Assembly: GCF_015330165.1 (NCBI RefSeq)
Contig: NZ_JADDXT010000002.1
Location: 4,738,024-4,802,023 of the forward strand
Direction of reading: 5' to 3'
Length of the DNA stretch: 64,000 bases
Origin: Zobellia roscoffensis
Lineage (GTDB): Bacteria > Bacteroidota > Bacteroidia > Flavobacteriales > Flavobacteriaceae
The translations under genes were made by a program, and so were the position numbers. Each line of letters opens with the position of its first letter. Position 1 is the first letter of the stretch. The notes below the pieces were generated by a model. It did not search any database and was not told the origin of the DNA. It saw only the letters and a list, made by a program, of their open reading frames with translations. This document shows positions 9,820 to 19,092 of this stretch, one piece after another.

Positions 9820-10740
9820 ATGAAAGCTGCCATTTATACAAAATATGGTCCACCAGAAGTTTTTAAAATCACCGAGGTAAAAAAACCCCTTCCAAAAGAC
9901 AATGAAGTTCTTATCAAAATACATGCAGCAACGGTAACCTCGGGAGATGTACGGCTTCGTAGCTCCGACTTTCCAGCACTTTTTTGGTTACCGGCTAGAC
10001 TGATTTTTGGGCTCTTTAAACCGAAAAAAAGCATATTAGGACATGAACTATCCGGAGTGGTCGAAGACAAAGGAAAAAATGCAACAAAGTTTGAGGTTGG
10101 TGACCACGTTTTTGGAACTACAACCATGCTTTCTGGTGGTTCCTATGCAGAATATGTTTGTTTACCCCAAGAGTGGAAACACGGTGTGGTTACTCACAAA
10201 CCTAAAAATATAAATTTCCAAGAAGCTGCCGCATTACCAATTGGAGCTATGACGGCTATGTTTTTATTAGAAAAAGCAAATCTATCCAAAAATCAAAAGG
10301 TACTGATTTATGGCGCTTCTGGTAGCGTAGGTAGTTATGCCGCTCAATTAGCAAAATATCACGGGGCCACTGTAACGGGCGTATGTAGCGGTTCAAATTT
10401 TGAAATGGTAAAATCGCTTGGTGCAGACCATTTAATCGATTACAAGAAAACCGACTATTCTAATCTAGAAGATAAATTCGATATTATTTTTGATGCCGTT
10501 GGAAAAACCTCTAAATCACATGCTAAAAAAGTCCTAAAAAAAGATGGAAAATTTATCTCCGTTAAAATGCTAACCAAAGAAAAACCAGAGCATCTCAAAA
10601 AAATTAAAGAACTAGCTGAAACTGGAGAACTAAAACCTTTTATTGACAAAGTTTATTCTATTTATGACATAGTTGATGCACATACCTACGTAGACCAAGG
10701 ACATAAAAGAGGGAACGTTGTTATTGACCTTTTGAGTTAG
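9820..10740 (+). CDS. Zinc-free MDR-family NAD(P)H-dependent oxidoreductase (quinone-reductase-like)
   Basis: A 306-residue medium-chain dehydrogenase/reductase. The N-terminal GroES-like domain starts MKAAIYTKYGPPEVFKI and contains GHELSGVV and FEVGDHVFG; the Rossmann nucleotide-binding motif is LIYGASGSVGSYAAQ at about residues 162-176. The structural-zinc Cys cluster of classical alcohol dehydrogenases is absent, which fits the quinone oxidoreductase branch. Length is slightly below the usual 320-335 residues, but both domains are present. Substrate unknown. It has its own 80-bp upstream gap and no close operon partner. Confidence 0.85.
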   Translation: MKAAIYTKYGPPEVFKITEVKKPLPKDNEVLIKIHAATVTSGDVRLRSSDFPALFWLPARLIFGLFKPKKSILGHELSGVVEDKGKNATKFEVGDHVFGTTTMLSGGSYAEYVCLPQEWKHGVVTHKPKNINFQEAAALPIGAMTAMFLLEKANLSKNQKVLIYGASGSVGSYAAQLAKYHGATVTGVCSGSNFEMVKSLGADHLIDYKKTDYSNLEDKFDIIFDAVGKTSKSHAKKVLKKDGKFISVKMLTKEKPEHLKKIKELAETGELKPFIDKVYSIYDIVDAHTYVDQGHKRGNVVIDLLS

Positions 10741-10872
10741 AACCAGAATATCAAAAATTTTATATAAAATGTAACAGCCCTTCGTTCTCAAATTTACCAA
10801 AATTTGCCAAAGATTAACCTACCGGAGCAGGTAGTAAAGACCGAAATTTGCAGCAAATATTAATTAAAGAAA

Positions 10873-11322
10873 ATGAAAACGAAATTAATTACATGCGTTT
10901 GTCTTGCCCTATTAGGTACTGTATTTGCTTTTTCGCAAAACAACACATCAGTAGAGAATAAATTTGAATTTGGAGTACCGGAACACTTTATAGATGGGTA
11001 TTCGCTCAATTTTCAATATCAGAATGGAACCGCCATTCATATGGAATTTAACAATGGTAAAGCAAAGTATGAATGGGTAGCCGGACCTGCAAAAGGAAAT
11101 GGAAACCAGGACATTCCTTACCGATCCCGTATAATTGGTGACGACCTTTACTTAATCAATTGGCATGAAGCTGGAAAAAAAGACTATTTGACCTTGGTTT
11201 TTGATTTCAAAAAAATGATTGTACACAGCTCCATTATAGTCGGTTACGAAAACAAACCCGAAAGAACTTTAAAGACTGTATTTAGAAGTGGTATTATAGA
11301 CCATCTAAAAAAAACTGAGTAG
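10873..11322 (+). CDS. Secreted MoaF-like small protein
   Basis: A 149-residue exported protein with a cleavable signal peptide at residues 1-21 (MKTKLITCVCLALLGTVFAF). The mature part contains YRSRIIGDDLYLINWHEAG followed by LVFDFKKMIVHSSII, the pattern of MoaF-type lipocalin-like domains. MoaF relatives are small barrel proteins of poorly defined function, first linked to molybdenum-cofactor or monoamine regulation operons; nothing here indicates those pathways. No operon partner. Family assignment is by pattern recognition and moderately sure. Confidence 0.6.
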   Translation: MKTKLITCVCLALLGTVFAFSQNNTSVENKFEFGVPEHFIDGYSLNFQYQNGTAIHMEFNNGKAKYEWVAGPAKGNGNQDIPYRSRIIGDDLYLINWHEAGKKDYLTLVFDFKKMIVHSSIIVGYENKPERTLKTVFRSGIIDHLKKTE

Positions 11323-11523
11323 AGATCTTAACTTTATTGATCTGATGAAATTCTTATTCTTATAAGCTTCAGTAAATTAACTCTACTTCCAACCATCTCA
11401 TTCTCCCAATGGCAATCATATTAGAAGTAATTACGTCTAAAACTTAAGATAAACCTGACTTTTATCACATTTTTCAAGAGAGTTACATCTTATTTTTACG
11501 ATACAAATTAACAAAAGAATGTT

Positions 11524-11913
11524 ATGAATTATCATATAAAAGCTTCTTCCTTTTCCAATGATGATGCCATGGTTCATATAAGAGAATCGCATATAAATTT
11601 CGGGACTACGTCTAAAACCCTACCAAATCCTGCCGAATTATTTTTGACGTCGTTTGCCGCTTGTATACTTAAAAACGTAGAGCGGTTTTCGGTTATGATG
11701 AAGTTTAGCTATGACAAAACTTTACTTGAAGTGAATGCTAGTCGGCTTGAGAACCCTCCTAGAATGGATAAAATAATATATAAATTAACTATTTACAGCA
11801 ATGACAAAAAGTTAAATACAGAGCTTCTAAAAAAGAATATTGAAAAATTTGGAACCATTTACAATACCTTAAAACAATCTTGCTCTATTTCCGGCTCTAT
11901 AAACACCGTTTAA
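11524..11913 (+). CDS. OsmC-family peroxiredoxin-like protein
   Basis: A 129-residue OsmC-fold protein. The two redox-active Cys are in place: Cys47 in LTSFAACILKNVERF and Cys120 in LKQSCSISGS. Family members reduce organic hydroperoxides by a Cys-based mechanism. It is a stand-alone gene preceded by about 200 bp without another recognisable gene. A second OsmC domain occurs fused to a hydrolase at 22139-23359, so the window holds two unrelated copies of the fold. Confidence 0.85.
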   Translation: MNYHIKASSFSNDDAMVHIRESHINFGTTSKTLPNPAELFLTSFAACILKNVERFSVMMKFSYDKTLLEVNASRLENPPRMDKIIYKLTIYSNDKKLNTELLKKNIEKFGTIYNTLKQSCSISGSINTV

Positions 11914-12020
11914 GTATTAAACTTATAGGGTTTTAAGATTAAAATTTCTTAAAAGAAGTTCCTCAAAATTATACAAACTACTATATTGAGCTTATTTTCA
12001 TTTTCATACATCAAATCACA

Positions 12021-13634
12021 ATGAAACGGATAACTCTAGTAACGCTCCTAATGGTTGCCACCTCAACCTTTGCACAAGAATTTACAGAACAAGATACCCT
12101 ACGTGGAAGCATCACCCCTCAACGCGAGTGGTGGGACCTCAACTATTATCATCTTTATGTGTCTGTAGACCCGGATAAAAAATTCATTTCAGGTAGCAAT
12201 ACTATTCGCTATAAAGTGTTGGAGAAAAACCAGGTAATGCAAGTTGACTTACAACCACCTCTTACTATTGAAAAGGTGACACAAGACGGAAAAAAACTTG
12301 AGGTTGTAGATAACGGAAATGCCCATTTTGTACAATTAAAGAAAAAACAGAAAAAGGGTGATTTCAATGAAATAAAAGTGTTCTACTCCGGGCATCCAAA
12401 AGAAGCGGTACGCGCACCTTGGGACGGTGGTTTTTCTTGGAAAAAAGATAGCAAAGGAAAAGACTTTGTTGCTACTTCCAACCAAGGCCTGGGTGCCAGT
12501 GTTTGGTGGCCCAACAAGGACCATATGTATGACGAAGTAGATAGTATGCTCATCAGCATAAAAACGCCAAAGGGGTTAATGGATGTCTCTAACGGGAGAT
12601 TGAGAAAAGTAGATAAAGACACCAATACCTACCACTGGTTTGTTGCCAACCCCATAAACAACTACGGTGTAAACATCAACATTGGTGATTATGTACATTT
12701 TGGGGAAAAATTCGAGGGAGAAAAAGGCCCTCTGGATATGGACTACTATGTGCTTCGTGATAATCTAGAAAAGGCAAAAGAGCATTTTAAAGATGCTCCA
12801 AAAATGATGAAGGCTTTTGAGCATTGGTTCGGCCCCTACCCTTTTTACGAAGATAGTTTTAAATTGGTGGAAGTACCCTATCTGGGAATGGAGCACCAAA
12901 GTTCTGTTACTTACGGAAACCAGTATATGAAAGGGTATATGGGAAGAGACCTTTCCGGATCGGGTCATGGATTAAAATTCGACTATATTATCATTCACGA
13001 AGCGGGTCATGAGTGGTTCGCCAATAATATCACCTATAAAGATATTGCGGACATGTGGATTCATGAAAGCTTTACCACCTATACGGAAAACATTTTTATA
13101 GACTATTACTATGGCAAAGAGGCTTCAGCCGATTATGTAATCGGTTTACGTAAGAATATAAAAAATGACAAACCTATTATAGGAACGTATAACGTTAATA
13201 GTAGAGGTTCTGGAGACATGTACTTTAAGGGTGCCAATATGTTACATACCATAAGACAGTTGGTAAACGATGACGAAAAATGGCGCCAGGTTTTACGTGG
13301 ACTAAATATTGATTTTCACCTTCAGACTGTGACATCAAAGCAGATTGAAGATTATGTCTCGGAGAAAACTGAAATAGACCTTTCCAAAGTATTTGACCAG
13401 TATTTACGCACTACCAAAACTCCTGTTTTTGAATATAAGATTGATGGAAATAAGGTAAAATACCGATACTCAAATATCGTTGATGGTTTTCACATGCCAC
13501 TTAGCATTTGGATTGATGAAAAGGCACATACTCTTAGCCCTACAGTAGAATGGAAAACACAAGAACTAGACGGCGACCTCTCTACTTTAGAAGTAGATCG
13601 CAATTATTATGTAGACCACAAAGAGATGAAATAA
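12021..13634 (+). CDS. Secreted M1-family zinc metallopeptidase (aminopeptidase-like)
   Basis: A 537-residue exported peptidase with a signal peptide at residues 1-18 (ends STFAQ). Zinc-site residues are complete: His326, Glu327 and His330 in HEAGHEW, and Glu349 in WIHESF, spaced by the canonical 18 residues. The exopeptidase loop appears as YLGMEHQSS, a variant of GxMEN in which Asn is replaced by His; this variant is frequent in bacterial secreted M1 proteins. The C-terminal ERAP1-like domain is missing, giving a short M1 form. Probably periplasmic or secreted and involved in peptide uptake. It converges with the ThuA/cytochrome gene through a strong hairpin. Confidence 0.9.
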   Translation: MKRITLVTLLMVATSTFAQEFTEQDTLRGSITPQREWWDLNYYHLYVSVDPDKKFISGSNTIRYKVLEKNQVMQVDLQPPLTIEKVTQDGKKLEVVDNGNAHFVQLKKKQKKGDFNEIKVFYSGHPKEAVRAPWDGGFSWKKDSKGKDFVATSNQGLGASVWWPNKDHMYDEVDSMLISIKTPKGLMDVSNGRLRKVDKDTNTYHWFVANPINNYGVNINIGDYVHFGEKFEGEKGPLDMDYYVLRDNLEKAKEHFKDAPKMMKAFEHWFGPYPFYEDSFKLVEVPYLGMEHQSSVTYGNQYMKGYMGRDLSGSGHGLKFDYIIIHEAGHEWFANNITYKDIADMWIHESFTTYTENIFIDYYYGKEASADYVIGLRKNIKNDKPIIGTYNVNSRGSGDMYFKGANMLHTIRQLVNDDEKWRQVLRGLNIDFHLQTVTSKQIEDYVSEKTEIDLSKVFDQYLRTTKTPVFEYKIDGNKVKYRYSNIVDGFHMPLSIWIDEKAHTLSPTVEWKTQELDGDLSTLEVDRNYYVDHKEMK

Positions 13635-13652
13635 TTGAGTATACTCTATAAA

Positions 13653-13686
13653 AAAAGCGGCCCACATTTTCATGTGGGCCGCTTTT
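13653..13686. terminator. Bidirectional hairpin terminator
   Basis: Fifteen-base-pair stem AAAAGCGGCCCACAT / ATGTGGGCCGCTTTT with loop TTTC. It lies between the convergent M1 peptidase (+) and the ThuA/sugar dehydrogenase/cytochrome gene (-) and has A/T runs on both sides. Confidence 0.9.
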
Positions 13687-13704
13687 CTATTGTAAAGAAA
13701 CGTT

Positions 13705-16700
13705 TTACTCAGGTTTATCCGTTCCTTTTTCTTTCAGAACAACAGTTTTCATTCCGGTAAGCGGGATGGCTCCTTCTTGACCTTCATCTGTATAACTTGC
13801 GGTAATAACCATTACCTTATCATCTTTAGTAGGTTTAGGCACTATACTACCAGAAGCTGGAAGCGATTTTGCCTTCTCTCCTGTATCTGCCAAAGACATG
13901 ATGTACTCAACAACTTGTCTGGTTTCATCCTTTGTAATATTAGGATGCGCTGGCATTACAACTTCACCCCAAACACCACCACCACCGGCAACAATCTTCT
14001 TCTGTAGATAAGACTTTGCTTTCTTGTCGTTTTTATATTTATCGGCGACAGCCTTATAATTTGGACCAATAGATGGACTTGCTTCTTTATGACAGGTTTT
14101 ACAATCCATTCCCTGCGTTAACGCTTTACCCATAACTGATGCAGAAACTTGTTGGTGACCCAATGACATATTTTGTTCATCAAAGCTTTCCAGATAATCT
14201 ACAGACACAAAAATATTTTTTGAATCAATAGCATCGCCATCAGCATCGGTTGCTTTTACCTCATACTTTACGGGAACACCTTTTTCAAAAACGGTGCTAC
14301 CATCTATAGTAATAGCCACTTCTGGTCTGGAGTTACCTGCAACAATAGAAATTACATTACTAGTTGCCGCATCGCCTTGCGCATCTTTAACTTCAACAGA
14401 GACTCTATATTGACCCGCTGTATCATAAGTATGACTAATCTGTGGCTCAGTAGTTTCTTTGGTTTCACCATTGCCCAAGTTCCATACATAAGAAATAGCA
14501 TCTTCTTCGCGATCTCTTGCATCAACCTTAATAGTAACAGCAAGTGGTAATTTACCTGAGGTATGATCAACAATCATATCATCTATAACTGGTGGGCGAT
14601 TGCCTCCATTATATTCAATATAACTTAAAGCCGAATTCTCATTTTGGGTAAACCAACCACTACCGTACTCTAATAAGTATACTCTACCATTAGGGCCCAT
14701 CTCCATATCAATTAAACTATTCACTTCTATATCTGAAGCAAAAGGTTCCATTTTGTTGAACGTCCCATCTTCAAAGAAAGTTACCGCTTTCATCCATCCG
14801 CGCATCCAATCATAGATAATGGTTTTACCATCAAAATAATTAGGAAGACCACCTCCGTTAGGGTATAAATCTGAATAATAAGTTGGCCCCGCCATAGCAT
14901 TTCGACCCCCTGTACCTACTTCTGGAAATTCTTTAGAATCTACATATGGATAATAGATATAAGCTTCTTTTGCAGGAGGAAGCTCACGAAGTCCTGTGTT
15001 GTTTTTAGAGTCGTTGATGGGTTTTTGCGGGTCAAAAGTAATTCCGCTTTCGCCTGTTTTATAATCGTAATCTACATACGGCTTATTATCCGCTATAAAT
15101 AATGGCCAGCCAAAGTTTCCTGCCTCGGTAGCACGGTTCATTTCATCATACCCTTTTGGTCCACGGGTTTCAAACTTATCATTACGGGCATCAGGCCCTA
15201 CCTCACCCCAATACAATGTACTATTCTTTTGGTCTACCGATATACGATACGGGTTTCTATGACCCATAGTATAAATCTCAGGGCGTGCTTTCTCCGTTCC
15301 CTCTGCAAATAAGTTACCTTCAGGAATATCATAGCTACCGTCTTCGTTTACTTTTATTCTGATAATTTTTCCTCTTAGGTCATTAGTATTACCAGAAGAT
15401 CTACGAGCATCATACTGCTCACGACTCGGAATATCATTTAACGGTGCGTACCCATTGTTTACATATTTCACTCCTTTTTCATTAAACGGAGTAGAATTAT
15501 CTCCTGTTGAAAGGTATAGCAACTTATCTGGCCCAAAAGCGATAGAACCACCAGTATGACAACAGATTTCTCGTTGTGAGTCTACATCTAAAATGACTTG
15601 CTCAGAAGCCAAATCAAAAACACCATCCTTATATTGAAAACGAGATAAACGGTTCACCCACTTATCTCCCGTTGGGGAATAATAAAGATATATCCAGTTA
15701 TTCGTTGCAAAATCAGGGTCTTTCTGAAGCCCCATTAAACCTTCCTCGGCATTAACACCCGGTGTCTTCAAAGTCTTATAATACACATCTAAAGATGCAA
15801 TTTCTTTAAGTTCTTGAGTAGCATCGCTATATAAGGCAATCTGACCACGACGTTGCGCAATTAGCACATCATTATTTGGCAATACCGCCATTTCCGTAGG
15901 TTCAAAAAACTCACCTACGCTTAGCTGTTTCTTTGTGAAACGATCCACATCTGGTGGAATTTGTGTAGTAGCTTTGGAATAATCTAAAACCTCATTCTTA
16001 CCAATCGCATAGTTAATACCTCCTAGCAAATGTTTTAAGAAAAGGTCTTCTGAGAAAGTTTCGTCTGTATGACCTGCACCTGTATAGAATGCCCTACCAC
16101 CATCAAACTCATGGTACCAAGCAAATGGGTGGTAATCTCCATTTGTTCCTCCCTCATAAGTAGATTCATCTACGGTCATCACCACATGAACATCTGGGTT
16201 TAATTTATTGTAGTTGTAAATCTCATCACTTCTATGCCAAACGGAGTCAGTAAAAAATTCGGTTGCACCAAAGTTTTTATCGGTTACTATAAAATCGGCT
16301 TCTGGCGTACCTTTTGGGTGGCTTCTGAATTGAGCTCCCACTAATTTAGTATACCAACCCCAATCATATTCTGTGTCTGCCGCCGCGTGTACGCCAACAA
16401 AACCACCGCCAGCTTGAATGTATCTTTCAAAAGCAGCCTCTTGTTTGGCATCTAAAACGTTTAGCGTAGTACTTAGAAAAATAATCGCAGAATATTGTTT
16501 TAGATTGTCTTCATTAAAAAGTTCAGAATTTTTGGTAGTATCTACCATAAAGCCTTTTTCGCTTCCTAGTTTCTGGATAGCAGCAATACCTGCTGGAATT
16601 GATTTGTGTTGCCAACCCACTGTTTTGGAAAAAACTAAAACTTTAGGTTTACCTTCTCTCTTGTGACTACCATCGCCACAACTGGCAAGGACTAGTCCCA

Positions 16701-16734
16701 TAACAAGGACCATAATTAATACTACTTTTTTCAT
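13705..16734 (-). CDS. ThuA / PQQ-type sugar dehydrogenase / PKD / cytochrome c lipoprotein
   Basis: A 1009-residue multidomain lipoprotein. The start at 16734 was chosen over an upstream in-frame ATG at 16773 because it places the SPII signal (VMGLVLASC) at the N-terminus. Domains in order: ThuA-like glutamine-amidotransferase fold (about 30-250), soluble glucose/sorbosone-dehydrogenase-type six-bladed propeller (about 270-690, with TGGSIAFGPDKLLYLSTGDN and GHRNPYRIS), PKD domain (about 710-800), a c-type cytochrome with haem motif CKTCH (Cys878, Cys881, His882) and a distal Met region (VVMPAHP), and a short C-terminal sandwich. Homologous architectures occur widely in Bacteroidota and are thought to oxidise extracellular sugars and pass electrons to the bound haem. 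The substrate is unknown. Confidence 0.9.
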   Translation of the reverse strand: MKKVVLIMVLVMGLVLASCGDGSHKREGKPKVLVFSKTVGWQHKSIPAGIAAIQKLGSEKGFMVDTTKNSELFNEDNLKQYSAIIFLSTTLNVLDAKQEAAFERYIQAGGGFVGVHAAADTEYDWGWYTKLVGAQFRSHPKGTPEADFIVTDKNFGATEFFTDSVWHRSDEIYNYNKLNPDVHVVMTVDESTYEGGTNGDYHPFAWYHEFDGGRAFYTGAGHTDETFSEDLFLKHLLGGINYAIGKNEVLDYSKATTQIPPDVDRFTKKQLSVGEFFEPTEMAVLPNNDVLIAQRRGQIALYSDATQELKEIASLDVYYKTLKTPGVNAEEGLMGLQKDPDFATNNWIYLYYSPTGDKWVNRLSRFQYKDGVFDLASEQVILDVDSQREICCHTGGSIAFGPDKLLYLSTGDNSTPFNEKGVKYVNNGYAPLNDIPSREQYDARRSSGNTNDLRGKIIRIKVNEDGSYDIPEGNLFAEGTEKARPEIYTMGHRNPYRISVDQKNSTLYWGEVGPDARNDKFETRGPKGYDEMNRATEAGNFGWPLFIADNKPYVDYDYKTGESGITFDPQKPINDSKNNTGLRELPPAKEAYIYYPYVDSKEFPEVGTGGRNAMAGPTYYSDLYPNGGGLPNYFDGKTIIYDWMRGWMKAVTFFEDGTFNKMEPFASDIEVNSLIDMEMGPNGRVYLLEYGSGWFTQNENSALSYIEYNGGNRPPVIDDMIVDHTSGKLPLAVTIKVDARDREEDAISYVWNLGNGETKETTEPQISHTYDTAGQYRVSVEVKDAQGDAATSNVISIVAGNSRPEVAITIDGSTVFEKGVPVKYEVKATDADGDAIDSKNIFVSVDYLESFDEQNMSLGHQQVSASVMGKALTQGMDCKTCHKEASPSIGPNYKAVADKYKNDKKAKSYLQKKIVAGGGGVWGEVVMPAHPNITKDETRQVVEYIMSLADTGEKAKSLPASGSIVPKPTKDDKVMVITASYTDEGQEGAIPLTGMKTVVLKEKGTDKPE

Positions 16735-16910
16735 AAAGGAATGCTTGAAAATATTTGGTTTAGTTTGAAACAAGTTTTAAATGTAATGATTAGCTATTGA
16801 ATTGCCCAAAATGAAGTGTTAGAAATACAATTTTGAGATAAAATTTATATACTTTGACCCAAATTTTATAGTCATTGAAAATTTCGGATTAATTTCACAG
16901 CAAAAAAACG

Positions 16911-17504
16911 ATGAACAATTTGCGTGCATATTGGACCAAACGTTATGAAGAAAATAATACGGGATGGGATATTGGCCATCCTTCTACACCCATTAAAGAA
17001 TACATAAATCAGCTAACGGATAAGAGTATTTCTATTTTAATACCTGGTGCAGGTAATGCCTATGAAGCGGAGTATCTTTGGAAAAAGGGATTCAAGAATA
17101 TTTACGTGATGGATATTTCCGAAGTTCCCTTGGAGAAGTTTGGAGAAAGAAATCCTGATTTTCCCAAGACGCAGTTACTACTTGAAGACTTCTTTGAACA
17201 TAAAGGGCAGTATGACCTTATTTTAGAACAGACATTCTTCTGCTCATTTGTACCCACGGATCAAAACCGAAATACATACGCCAAAAAAATGGTCTCCCTT
17301 CTAAAACCCAAAGGCAAACTAGTAGGTGTTTGGTTTAATATTCCCTTAACAGGCGATATGGAAAAACGGCCTTTTGGTGGCAACAGAGAAATCTATTTGA
17401 AGTATTTGAGTCCGTTTTTTAAAACTATAACTCTTGAAAGTTGCTACAATTCTATTCCTCCAAGAAAAGAGAATGAGCTTTTTGGAATTTTTCAAAAGAT
17501 ATAA
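16911..17504 (+). CDS. TPMT-family SAM-dependent methyltransferase
   Basis: A 197-residue cytoplasmic methyltransferase. The opening YWTKRYEENNTGWDIGHPS is the thiopurine-S-methyltransferase family signature, followed by the SAM-binding motif ILIPGAGNAYEAEYL and the acidic loop VMDISEVPLEKF. Bacterial members methylate thiols, selenium or tellurium compounds, or halides; the specific acceptor cannot be told. Length matches the family (about 195-230). It precedes the metal-related locus but has its own 127-bp downstream gap, so co-regulation is uncertain. Confidence 0.87.
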   Translation: MNNLRAYWTKRYEENNTGWDIGHPSTPIKEYINQLTDKSISILIPGAGNAYEAEYLWKKGFKNIYVMDISEVPLEKFGERNPDFPKTQLLLEDFFEHKGQYDLILEQTFFCSFVPTDQNRNTYAKKMVSLLKPKGKLVGVWFNIPLTGDMEKRPFGGNREIYLKYLSPFFKTITLESCYNSIPPRKENELFGIFQKI

Positions 17505-17619
17505 TGAGATTCAGTGTTCCTGCGAGTTTTAGATTCTTACCAACTTAAAACTAGTGGTTTATTAAGCGATGGTTGTAGATTTTTGACGAGTTTATATTTC
17601 CTTAAAAGAAAAAAGATAG

Positions 17620-17627
17620 TACTTTTG
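17620..17627 (+). promoter_or_regulatory. Candidate -7 element (TACTTTTG) four bases before a start codon
   Basis: TAnnTTTG match ending 4 bp before the ATG at 17632. With a transcription start about 5-7 bp downstream, the mRNA would be leaderless. No convincing -33 TTG is present. Confidence 0.4.
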
Positions 17628-17631
17628 GCAA

Positions 17632-18009
17632 ATGAAGCAATGCGTAATACTTTTCGTAGCTTTTATAATGATGGTCAAACCACTTTGGCCAGTGGCCGAG
17701 TATATTGCCAACTACGATTATATTAAAAACGTATTGTGTGTAAATAAAGATAAGCCAATGCTTAATTGCGATGGTAAATGTTATCTCGCCAAGCAACTTG
17801 CTAAAGAATCAGAAGAGAACAGCAAAAACCCTTTTGGAGAAAAAAGTTCTAAATTAGAAATACAGCAAACAGTTTACTTTCAATCTCTTTTCAATATCAA
17901 TTTTGATTTGGTCATTGACCTTCAAGAAAAAGAAATTTTTAAGATGGATTCCCATTTGAAATCCACACTTCTTACTTCAGATATTTCTGAACCGCCCGAA
18001 TTGGCATAA
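17632..18009 (+). CDS. Small membrane-anchored or secreted protein with three conserved-looking Cys, first gene of MbnP/MbnH locus
   Basis: A 125-residue protein of unknown function. Residues 4-22 form a hydrophobic signal or anchor segment. The mature N-terminus carries three closely spaced cysteines, Cys36 (LCVNKDKP), Cys46 and Cys50 (LNCDGKCYLAKQL), a pattern suited to metal or haem handling, followed by a charged segment and a hydrophobic stretch around 80-95. Similar small proteins with an LxCxGKC-type motif are common in Flavobacteriia. It lies 207 bp upstream of the MbnP-family gene on the same strand, which suggests a role in the same metal pathway (inference). Two other frames overlap this gene, but only this one has a signal segment and a sensible composition. 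Confidence 0.65.
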   Translation: MKQCVILFVAFIMMVKPLWPVAEYIANYDYIKNVLCVNKDKPMLNCDGKCYLAKQLAKESEENSKNPFGEKSSKLEIQQTVYFQSLFNINFDLVIDLQEKEIFKMDSHLKSTLLTSDISEPPELA

Positions 18010-18216
18010 TACCCTTCTACATCCAAGCTACGCTTATTTGAGTCTAAAAAGACCCGAAGCTATGCTGTCATTGACAAAATGGACATGTTTCAACCAATTA
18101 CGGTTGTAAAACATTGTCTCACAAACAAAATTCTAAAAAACGGATTTATCTAGCCTACCTTAAATAGGTTAAAATAACAGGCCTTTAGATAATCCATATC
18201 TATAAAATATTTACTG

Positions 18217-19020
18217 ATGAAAAATTCTTTATTAACTCTTTCTGCTGTATTCGCTCTTTTTATGACCTCTTGTTCAAATGATGACGATGCTACCAGTGAG
18301 GAAACTCTAACAGGAAGTGGCGAAGTTTCCCTAACCTATGACAATGGCTTTAATGGTAACGACTTGGTTTTAGGTACCGCAAATGCAGCGAATGCCAACG
18401 GAGAATCCATTACCGTTAACCGCTTTAATTATATTGTAAGTAATATTAGATTGGTTAACAAAGATGGAGAAGAGTTTGCCTATGCTAAAGATGATAGCTA
18501 TTTCATCATCAACCAAGAAAATGAAGAAGACCGTGTAGCCCTTGCAGATGTTCCTGCTGGTGAGTACACTACTTTAAAATTCGGAATTGGTGTTGATCAA
18601 GAAAAATACCTACAAGGAGCTGAAGGTCAAGGTGACTTCCTAACTGTTGCCGAAGAAAACAACATGATGTGGTCATGGCAAGCAGGTTACAAGTTTTTAA
18701 ACTTTGAAGGCACATTTACTTCAGAAACAATAACTGAAGCTACCGAATTCAAAATTCATATGGGTAGTCATGGGTCTAGTCTTGATAACTACAAAGAGGT
18801 TTCTTTAGCACTACCTGAAAACGTTGTTGTTGGAGATGGAATTGACTCTAATATCCACTTAAAAATCGATGCTTCAAAAATATTAGCAGGTGCTACTACT
18901 GATATTGAACTTACTGAAAAGTCTGTAATCATGGTAGATGCAGAAAAATCTCCTCAGATTGCAGTTAATGTTTCTGAAATGTTCGTAGTTGACCATATTC
19001 ACAATGGTAACGGTCACTAA
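18217..19020 (+). CDS. MbnP-family lipoprotein (copper-binding, methanobactin-locus type)
   Basis: A 267-residue lipoprotein: SPII signal with Cys19 (LFMTSC) followed by SNDDDATSEE, an acidic stretch like the surface-export signals of Bacteroidota lipoproteins. The mature domain shows the MbnP pattern: VNRFNYIVSNIRLVNKDG, DVPAGEYTTLKFGIGVD and NMMWSWQAGYKFLNFEG with Trp152 and Trp154. In characterised MbnP proteins a Trp is oxidised to kynurenine by the partner MbnH, creating a copper site. The C-terminus is His-rich (His260, His262, His267). It is directly followed by an MbnH-like di-haem gene, 72 bp away, which strongly supports the assignment. Confidence 0.88.
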   Translation: MKNSLLTLSAVFALFMTSCSNDDDATSEETLTGSGEVSLTYDNGFNGNDLVLGTANAANANGESITVNRFNYIVSNIRLVNKDGEEFAYAKDDSYFIINQENEEDRVALADVPAGEYTTLKFGIGVDQEKYLQGAEGQGDFLTVAEENNMMWSWQAGYKFLNFEGTFTSETITEATEFKIHMGSHGSSLDNYKEVSLALPENVVVGDGIDSNIHLKIDASKILAGATTDIELTEKSVIMVDAEKSPQIAVNVSEMFVVDHIHNGNGH

Positions 19021-19049
19021 TTAGACCGACTATTAAGTCTACAATAATT

Positions 19050-19078
19050 GACGACCGGCTTCACAAAAGCCGGTTGTC
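19050..19078. terminator. Intercistronic hairpin between MbnP and MbnH genes
   Basis: Twelve-base-pair stem GACGACCGGCTT / AAGCCGGTTGTC (one G-U pair) with loop CACAA. No T-run follows, so it may act as a partial terminator or an mRNA-stabilising hairpin that lets the lipoprotein be made in excess over the enzyme (inference). Confidence 0.6.
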
Positions 19079-19092
19079 ATAATTAGATTAAA

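Noticed and set aside
17514..17796. Alternative frames on both strands over the small Cys-motif gene
   Set aside because: No signal segment and no continuation; the frame at 17632 has signal-like N-terminus, Cys motif and a matching promoter element.
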